Assembly: GCA_963773765.1 (NCBI GenBank)
Contig: CAVZCC010000005.1
Span: forward strand, 620,001-684,000
Length of the DNA: 64,000 nucleotides
Reading direction: 5' to 3'
Source: CAVZCC01 sp963773765
Lineage (GTDB): Bacteria > Actinomycetota > Acidimicrobiia > Acidimicrobiales > Microtrichaceae
A model generated the notes under the pieces. That model had not been told where the DNA came from, ran no database searches, and saw nothing but the letters and a program-made list of their open reading frames with translations. Shown one piece after another: positions 58,787-64,000 of this stretch. The position numbers and the translations under genes were made by a program. The stretch's first letter is position 1, and each line of letters starts with the position of its first letter.

Positions 58787-59803
58787 GTGCCCGCCCAAGC
58801 AGCCCCCAGCATCGGGTCCGTGGCGGAGCCCGCCGTCGAGGTGCAGGACCTGGTCATCCGCTACGGCAGCACCGTGGCCGTGGACGGCGTCTCGTTCCGG
58901 GCCGCGGCCGGCGAGGTCACCGTGGTGCTGGGTCCCAACGGCGCGGGCAAGACCTCCACCATCGAGCACCTGGAGGGCTACCGCGCCGCGGCGGCGGGAC
59001 GGAGCCGGGTGCTGGGGCTGGACCCCCTGGCCGACCACCGTCGCCTGACCGGCCGCGTCGGCGTCATGCTGCAGTCGGGCGGCATCCCCACCGCCATCCG
59101 GCCCGCCGAGCTGCTGCGCCAGTACGCCGGCTTCTTCCCCGACCCCGTCGAGCCCGCTGCGTTGCTGGCCCGGGTCGGCCTGGAGGACCGGGCCCGGACC
59201 CCGTACCGGCGGCTGTCCGGCGGCGAGCAGCAACGCCTGTCCCTGGCGCTGGCCGTGATCGGACGCCCGGAGGTGGTGTTCCTGGACGAGCCCACCGCCG
59301 GGGTGGACCTGGAGGGACGCACGGCGGTGCGGGCACTGGTGGACGAGTTGCGGTCCAGCGGCGTGTGCGTGGTCATGACCACCCACGACCTGGACGAGGC
59401 CGAGCGCACCGCGGACCACGTGGTCATCATCGACCACGGCCGCGTCGTCGGTGCCGGACGCCCTGCGGACCTGGTCCGGCCCGACGAGGGCGACCACGTG
59501 CTGTTCGGCGCACCGCCCGGGTTGGACGTCGTCGCACTGGGCCTGGACGTGGGGGCAGAGGTGGTGGAGGCCACCGCAGGTGAGTACCGGGTGGCGGCGC
59601 CGCCCACCCCCGCCAACGTGGCGGCCATCACCGCGTGGCTGGCCCGCCACGACCTCCCCCTGGCCGACCTCCGGGCCGGCCGGCAGCGCCTGGACGACGT
59701 GTTCCGACGGCTCACCGATGCGTCCAGCGGAGCACCCGGCAACGACCCCCGGCCCACCCCGGCCAGCGGGCGCGCCGGGCGACGGGCCCGGAGGCGGCGG
59801 TGA
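58787..59803 (+). CDS. ABC transporter ATP-binding protein (DrrA-like)
   Basis: A 338-residue ATPase of the multidrug/daunorubicin type. Walker A is GPNGAGKTSTI near 49, the signature LSGGEQQRLSLALAVIG near 145, Walker B VVFLDEPTAGVD near 164, and the switch His MTTHDLDEAERT near 199. A C-terminal domain (about 230-320) is longer than in plain ATPases and ends RLDDVFRRLTDAS, the DrrA-type ending. It pairs with the ABC-2 permease gene that follows (GTGA overlap). It exports a drug or lipid; the substrate is unknown. Confidence 0.85.
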   Translation: MPAQAAPSIGSVAEPAVEVQDLVIRYGSTVAVDGVSFRAAAGEVTVVLGPNGAGKTSTIEHLEGYRAAAAGRSRVLGLDPLADHRRLTGRVGVMLQSGGIPTAIRPAELLRQYAGFFPDPVEPAALLARVGLEDRARTPYRRLSGGEQQRLSLALAVIGRPEVVFLDEPTAGVDLEGRTAVRALVDELRSSGVCVVMTTHDLDEAERTADHVVIIDHGRVVGAGRPADLVRPDEGDHVLFGAPPGLDVVALGLDVGAEVVEATAGEYRVAAPPTPANVAAITAWLARHDLPLADLRAGRQRLDDVFRRLTDASSGAPGNDPRPTPASGRAGRRARRRR

Positions 59804-60525
59804 GGGCCTACCGATCGCAGCTCCGCACCGAGCTGGCCCTGTCGTCCCGCCAGGGGGAACAGCTGCTGGTCAGCCTGGGCATCCCGTTGCTGATCCTCGT
59901 CTTCTTCTCCACGGTGGACATCCTGCCCACCGGGACCACGGAGCCCATCGAGTTCCTCGCCCCCGCCGTGCTGGCCCTGGCCGTGATGTCCACGTCCCTG
60001 GTGTCCCTCGGGATCGGCACCGGGTTCGAGCGCACCTACGGGGTGCTCAAGCGCCTGGGCGCGTCGCCCCTGGGCCGGGGCCGCTGGGTGGCGGCCAAGA
60101 TCACCACGGTCCTCATCACCGAGGCCCTGCAGTGGACGGTGCTGATCGCCGTCGCGCTCCTGCTGGGGTGGTCACCACCGCCGTCGGGCTGGGTCGTGGC
60201 CGTGGTCGGGGCACTGCTGGGCACCGCCGCCTTCGGCGGCCTGGGCCTGCTGATGGCAGGCACGCTCCCCGGCCTGGCCACGTTGGCCGGGGCCAACGCC
60301 CTCTACCTGGTGCTGCTCCTGACCGGCGGGATGATGGTGCCGTTGGACGAACTGCCGGCCCCGCTGGCGACGGCGGCCAAGCTGTTGCCGGCCGCGCCCC
60401 TGGCGGAGGTCATCACAGGTTCGCTCATGCCCGGGGCGTCGGTGGCCGGGTGGGCCTGGGTGTCGCTCACAGCATGGGCCGTGATGGCGCCCCTGGCCGC
60501 CATCACGTTCTTCCGCTGGGAGTGA
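59800..60525 (+). CDS. ABC-2 type transporter permease (DrrB-like)
   Basis: A 241-residue integral membrane protein with about six helices. It opens SRQGEQLLVSLGIPLLILVFFSTV, has the amphipathic RTYGVLKRLGASPLGRGRW region between helices 2 and 3, and later GLLMAGTLPGLATLAGANALYLVLLLTGGMMVPLDEL, the ABC-2 signature region. It forms the membrane channel for the ATPase upstream, whose stop overlaps its GTG start (GTGA). It is convergent with the cytochrome oxidase cluster, with a 19-base gap. Confidence 0.8.
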   Translation: MRAYRSQLRTELALSSRQGEQLLVSLGIPLLILVFFSTVDILPTGTTEPIEFLAPAVLALAVMSTSLVSLGIGTGFERTYGVLKRLGASPLGRGRWVAAKITTVLITEALQWTVLIAVALLLGWSPPPSGWVVAVVGALLGTAAFGGLGLLMAGTLPGLATLAGANALYLVLLLTGGMMVPLDELPAPLATAAKLLPAAPLAEVITGSLMPGASVAGWAWVSLTAWAVMAPLAAITFFRWE

Positions 60526-60544
60526 CCCGACCCGGGTCCTCCCG

Positions 60545-60967
60545 TCAGCCGCCGGCGATGGTGGTGGTGGGCTGCACCGCGGGAGGCGGGTCGTCGAACC
60601 GGGTGTTGCCGTTGTCGGTCCAGATGTTCATGACCGACAGGGCGACGATGTACACGGCCAGGGCGATGGCCAGGCCGAAGTAGAAGATCCGGGTCAGCAG
60701 CTTGCGGTCGAATCGCAGGTGCATGAAGAACGAGGCGATGAGCCCGAACTTCAGCACCATCAGGATCAGCAGCATCGGGTACGCCACCAGGTAGGTGTCG
60801 TCCCGGCCGAACCACGAGTCCCAGAAGTAGGTGGAGACCTCCAGGGCGGTGATCCCGACCAGCACCCAGAAGATCTTGAAGTAGAACGCGTCGCTGGGGC
60901 CGTGGTCGTGGTGCTCGCCCGGATGGGCCGGGGAGTCGTTGTCCAGTGCTTCCGTGGTCGTGGTCAC
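60545..60967 (-). CDS. ctaF: Cytochrome c oxidase subunit IV-like protein
   Basis: A 140-residue membrane protein with three helices (FKIFWVLVGITALEVSTYFW; AYPMLLILMVLKFGLIASFFMHL; IFYFGLAIALAVYIVALSVM) and a His/Asp-rich N-terminus. The MVLKFGLIASFFMHLRFD block is the signature of the CyoD/prokaryotic subunit IV family of haem-copper oxidases. It stabilises the complex of subunits I-III. It is the last gene of the oxidase cluster, 10 bases after subunit III, with a GAGGAGCC ribosome site before the GTG start. The Pro/Thr-rich C-terminus is outside the membrane. Confidence 0.85.
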   Translation of the reverse strand: MTTTTEALDNDSPAHPGEHHDHGPSDAFYFKIFWVLVGITALEVSTYFWDSWFGRDDTYLVAYPMLLILMVLKFGLIASFFMHLRFDRKLLTRIFYFGLAIALAVYIVALSVMNIWTDNGNTRFDDPPPAVQPTTTIAGG

Positions 60968-60977
60968 CGAAGGCTCC

Positions 60978-61607
60978 TCAGGGGATCAGGTAGACGATCG
61001 CGAAGATCACGACCCAGACGATGTCGACGAAGTGCCAGTACAGGCCCAGGACCTCCACGGCCTCCGCGTTCAGCTGGCGCCGGAACGAGTAGCCCACCGC
61101 GGACAGCAGCATCAGGACGCCCACCCCCACGTGGGCGCCGTGGAAGCCGGTCAGCGTGTAGAAGGCGGAGGCGGACACGTTGGAGGTGTAGCCCAGGCCC
61201 TCCCGCACGAACTCGGTGAACTCGTAGACCTGGCCGCCCAGGAACAGGCCGCCCAGCACCGCGGTGGAGACCAGCCACAGCCGCATGCGCGGCACGTCGC
61301 CCCGCATGATGGAGTTCACCGCCAGCACCATGGTCAGCGAGCTCATCAGCAGGATGAAGCTGGTCATGGAGGTGAACGGGATGTTGAACAGCTCCGACGC
61401 CCGCAGCGGCGTGCCGGACAGCCCGGGGATCTCACCCGGGCGGTTCTTGTAGAGCAGGTAGGTGGAGATCAGCCCGCCGAAGAGCAGGCAGTCCGACGCC
61501 AGGTAGGTCCACATCGCCAACTTGGCGTTGGAGATGCCGGTGGAGGTGGCGTGGGTGTCGTCGGGGAACTCGACGTCCTCGACCTGTTCGAGCGCGATGT
61601 CAGCCAA
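60978..61607 (-). CDS. ctaE: Cytochrome c oxidase subunit III
   Basis: A 209-residue protein with five helices. The family stretches MWTYLASDCLLFGGLISTYLLYKNR, TSFILLMSSLTMVLAVNSI, FTLTGFHGAHV-like block FYTLTGFHGAHVGVGVLML and LYWHFVDIVWVVIFAIVYL are all there; the conserved HG and WHFVD residues are present. The TTG start at 61607 lies 8 bases inside ctaD but has a good GGAGAG ribosome site; no other start fits. It is part of the aa3-type oxidase and helps keep the proton pathway working. Confidence 0.9.
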   Translation of the reverse strand: MADIALEQVEDVEFPDDTHATSTGISNAKLAMWTYLASDCLLFGGLISTYLLYKNRPGEIPGLSGTPLRASELFNIPFTSMTSFILLMSSLTMVLAVNSIMRGDVPRMRLWLVSTAVLGGLFLGGQVYEFTEFVREGLGYTSNVSASAFYTLTGFHGAHVGVGVLMLLSAVGYSFRRQLNAEAVEVLGLYWHFVDIVWVVIFAIVYLIP

Positions 61608-63660
61608 CGGTGCTCTCCTCGCTCGTCGCCATGGCCGGCTCCGGCGTGGCGGGTTCGTCGGTGCCGGGGGCATCGGCCTGGCCGGCACCGCCGTCGGCGT
61701 CGTCCGCAGCTCCCTCGGGCAGCTCGGAGGCCGCCGCGTCCGGCTCGTCGTGGGACGGCTCGTGGTCGTCGTGGTCATGTCCGGCGGACGGATCCGTGGA
61801 CGGCTCCATGACCCAGCCGTAGATGCCCAGGATGAGCAGCAGCGCCCCGGGCAGGGCCCACCACAGGTTGAAGATCAGCCCGTAGCCGACCAGCGGGAAC
61901 CCGCAGGCCATGACCAGGGGCCAGTAGGACGGCGACGGCAGGTGCACGTCGGTGGCGTCACCGGTCTGGACCACGTCCTCGGTCCGGGCGATGCGAACCA
62001 GGCGCCCGTCCTCGTCATGGCCGTACTTGCGGTGCCAGAACTCGTCGAACTCCTCCACCACGGGGACCTCGTCGAAGTTGTGCTCCGGCGTGGGCGACGG
62101 GATCATCCACTCCAGCGAGCGGGCGTCCCACGGGTCCGGGCCCGGGTTGACCGGGTTCTTCCGGTGGGCCCGGTAGCTGTGCACCACGTTCCACATGAAG
62201 ATCAGGATGGACACGGCCAGGGTGAAGGCACCGATGGTGGCCACCATGTTCCAGAGGTTGAACCCCTGTCCCTCGGTGTAGGTGAAGGTACGGCGCATCA
62301 TGCCCTGCAGGCCCAGGATGTGCATGGGGCCGAAGGTCAGGTTGAAGCCCACCAGCATGAGCCAGAAGTGCCACTTGCCCAGCTTCTCGTTGAGCATGTG
62401 GCCGAAGAACTTGGGCCACCAGAAGTACATGCCGGAGAACAGCCCGAGCAGTGCGCCGCCGAAGAGCACGTAGTGGAAGTGGGCGACGATGTAGTAGGTG
62501 TCGGTCTGCTGGGTGTCGGACGGGGCGAAGGCGTGGCTCACGCCGGACAGGCCACCGATGGTGAACATGCCGACCAGGCCGATGGAGAACAGCATGGCGG
62601 TGGTGAACTTGAGCCGGCCGCCGTACAGGGTGGCCATCCAGTTCAGGATCTTCACGCCGGTGGGCACGGCGATGAACATGGTGGCCAGGGAGAAGGCCAG
62701 CACCGAGATGGGGCCCATGCCGGAGGCGAACATGTGGTGGGCCCACACGCCCCAGCCCATGAAGCCGATGGCGATGCCGGAGCCGACCATGAACGGGTAG
62801 CCGAAGATGGGCTTGCGGGAGAAGACCGGGATCACCTCGGACACGATGCCGAAGCTGGGCAGGATCATGATGTACACCTCTGGATGCCCGAAGATCCAGA
62901 ACAGGTGCTCCCACAGGAACGGGTCACCGCCGGCAGATGCGTCGAAGAACTTCGCCCCGAACAGCCGGTCGAACATCAGCAGGAACAGGGCCACGGTGAT
63001 CACCGGCAGGGCGAACACCAGCAGGACCTGGACGATGAAGGTCATCCAGGTGAACACCGGCATCTTCATCAGGGTCATGCCCGGGGCCCGCATGTTGAGC
63101 ACCGTCACCGTCAGGTTGATCGCGGACACGGTGGAGGCGATGCCCATGATCAGCAGGCCCACGGCGTAGAAGTCGATGCCGTGGCTGGGTGAGAACACCA
63201 CGCCGGAGTTGGGGGCGTAGTTGAACCAGCCGCCGTTGGCGCCACCACCCAGCAGCCACGACGTGTTGAAGAAGATGGCACCCAGCAGCCAGATCCACAG
63301 GGACAGGGCGTTCATCCGGGGGAACGCCACGTCCCGGGCCCCGATCTGCAGGGGCAGGAGGTAGTTGGCGAAGGCGGCGGCCATGGGCATGACCACGAGG
63401 AACACCATGGTCACGCCGTGCATGGTGAAGACCTGGTTGTAGAGGTCCGCCGACAGCAGCTTGTTGCCGGGGACGGCCAGCTGCGTCCGGATCAGCAGGG
63501 CCTCGAACCCGCCCACCAGCAGGAAGAAGAAGGACGCGACGCCGTACATGATGCCGATCTTCTTGTGGTCGACGGTGGTGAACCACGACTTCCACCCATG
63601 GGTGGAACGGGGCCGTGCGAACACACCCAGGGGCTGGGTGTCCTCGACGGCCGTCGTCAC
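61600..63660 (-). CDS. ctaD: Cytochrome c oxidase subunit I
   Basis: 686 residues from GTG 63660. The haem-copper core has HGWKSWFTTVDHKKIGIMYG, VFTMHGVTMVFLVVMPMAA (His ligand to haem a), HLFWIFGHPEVYIMILP (CuB His and the Tyr), HHMFASGMG and AHFHYVLFGG (haem a/a3 His). Beyond the usual 12 helices it has two more (PSYWPLVMACGFPLVGYGLIF and LPGALLLILGIYGWVM) and an acidic tail of about 70 residues. ATG 63703 in another frame has a strong AGAAGGAA site and encodes MALTEERPPLELTT, so it is probably the true start with one indel near 63660. It reduces O2 and pumps protons. Confidence 0.9.
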   Translation of the reverse strand: MTTAVEDTQPLGVFARPRSTHGWKSWFTTVDHKKIGIMYGVASFFFLLVGGFEALLIRTQLAVPGNKLLSADLYNQVFTMHGVTMVFLVVMPMAAAFANYLLPLQIGARDVAFPRMNALSLWIWLLGAIFFNTSWLLGGGANGGWFNYAPNSGVVFSPSHGIDFYAVGLLIMGIASTVSAINLTVTVLNMRAPGMTLMKMPVFTWMTFIVQVLLVFALPVITVALFLLMFDRLFGAKFFDASAGGDPFLWEHLFWIFGHPEVYIMILPSFGIVSEVIPVFSRKPIFGYPFMVGSGIAIGFMGWGVWAHHMFASGMGPISVLAFSLATMFIAVPTGVKILNWMATLYGGRLKFTTAMLFSIGLVGMFTIGGLSGVSHAFAPSDTQQTDTYYIVAHFHYVLFGGALLGLFSGMYFWWPKFFGHMLNEKLGKWHFWLMLVGFNLTFGPMHILGLQGMMRRTFTYTEGQGFNLWNMVATIGAFTLAVSILIFMWNVVHSYRAHRKNPVNPGPDPWDARSLEWMIPSPTPEHNFDEVPVVEEFDEFWHRKYGHDEDGRLVRIARTEDVVQTGDATDVHLPSPSYWPLVMACGFPLVGYGLIFNLWWALPGALLLILGIYGWVMEPSTDPSAGHDHDDHEPSHDEPDAAASELPEGAADDADGGAGQADAPGTDEPATPEPAMATSEESTVG

Positions 63661-63736
63661 CCGTGGTGAGCTCGAGCGGTGGGCGCTCCTCGGTCAGTGC
63701 CATGCGTACGTTCCTTCTCGGTCCGTGGTCCCGCGG

Positions 63737-64000
63737 TTACTTGAGTGTCACCAGGTAGGCGACGAGCTGGTCGATCTGCTGCTCCGAGAGCTGGAGGTTG
63801 GGCATGCCCTGGTTGTTCAGCGGATCCATCGGCTTGACCTCCTCCGGGTTCCGCAGCCAGCGCTTGAGGTTGTTGGTGTTCGGTACGCCGTCCGGCACCG
63901 CCACCACCGCGGTGGACGCCTTGCCCTCGTACAGGTCCAGGAGGCTGCCGGCGAAGGTCTGGCGCATCATCAGGTGGGTCAGGTTGGGCGCGTTGCTTGG
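63737..64000 (-). CDS. ctaC: Cytochrome c oxidase subunit II, C-terminal cytochrome c domain (partial)
   Basis: The last 87 residues of a protein that runs off the right edge. It reads PNLTHLMMRQTFAGSLLDLY, then NTNNLKRWLRNPEEVKPM and QGMPNLQLSEQQIDQLVAYLVTL. This is the end of the cytochrome c domain fused to subunit II in caa3-like oxidases, with the methionine haem ligand in QGMPN. The C-x-x-C-H motif would lie outside the window. It is the gene just upstream of ctaD, the usual order ctaC-ctaD-ctaE-ctaF. It passes electrons from cytochrome c to the CuA site. Confidence 0.85.
   Translation of the reverse strand, partial: PSNAPNLTHLMMRQTFAGSLLDLYEGKASTAVVAVPDGVPNTNNLKRWLRNPEEVKPMDPLNNQGMPNLQLSEQQIDQLVAYLVTLK

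Noticed and set aside
61522..63192. 556-codon plus-strand frame over ctaD
   Set aside because: A His/Glu/Val-rich antisense shadow of the transmembrane codons of ctaD, with no motif.

Overview
The window is GC-rich (by eye around or above 70 percent) and densely packed with genes on both strands. There is no phage, insertion sequence, CRISPR array, tRNA or rRNA that I can see. WhiB7, a mycothiol-type Rv2466c-like nitroreductase, an F420-type PPOX oxidoreductase, ECF sigma factors, an aa3-type cytochrome oxidase cluster and many leaderless starts (TANNNT box 6-8 nt before ATG/GTG) all point to a high-GC Actinomycetota. A lineage outside the classical Streptomyces/Mycobacterium group, such as Acidimicrobiia, is my guess and not shown by the sequence.

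Layout. 0-7.5 kb: metallo-hydrolase, thiolase, small DUF genes, redox enzymes and a transsulfuration pair (cystathionine gamma-synthase and beta-synthase). 7.7-10.7 kb: a TasA/CalY-like, SipW-like peptidase, TasA/CalY-like surface-fibre operon. 10.7-17.7 kb: lipoproteins, an amidase, a DUF5054/GH38-like protein and an acyl-CoA dehydrogenase. 17.7-20.7 kb: a MacB/FtsX-type ABC exporter. 20.8-25.3 kb: a six-gene MauE/MauD-like operon built around a Tat-exported protein with 22 cysteines in about 140 residues. 25.4-30.5 kb: an ECF sigma factor with a membrane-anchored partner, then sugar-nucleotide and glycosyltransferase genes. 30.5-36.6 kb: a six-gene catabolic operon in which every junction is a 4-nt overlap. 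36.7-42.6 kb: phosphoesterase, site-2 protease, DEAD helicase, dUTPase and thioesterase. 42.7-47.9 kb: a group 3b [NiFe]-hydrogenase operon with its protease. 48-51.3 kb: oligoribonuclease, metallo-hydrolase and whiB7 with an upstream ORF and attenuator. 51.4-60.5 kb: TlpA/CcdA, a YjqB-like hydrolase, an LCIB-like theta carbonic anhydrase, pdxH, a crcB pair, serS and a DrrAB-type ABC exporter. 60.5-64 kb: cytochrome c oxidase subunits, the last one cut by the window edge.

Most likely novelty: (i) the Mau-like maturation operon for a cysteine-rich Tat protein that lacks the methylamine dehydrogenase large subunit; (ii) a complete uORF/antiterminator/terminator arrangement before whiB7; (iii) an LCIB-type carbonic anhydrase; (iv) the TasA/SipW operon with an intercistronic hairpin and a His/Pro repeat tail on the peptidase.

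Data quality. Many conserved genes are broken by single-base frameshifts, concentrated at 5.5-6.9 kb and 31.1-33.5 kb and often at G/C runs. The coding sense resumes in another frame and the operon junctions are intact, so I read these as residual assembly indels rather than pseudogenes. Coordinates in those genes span the reconstructed gene.
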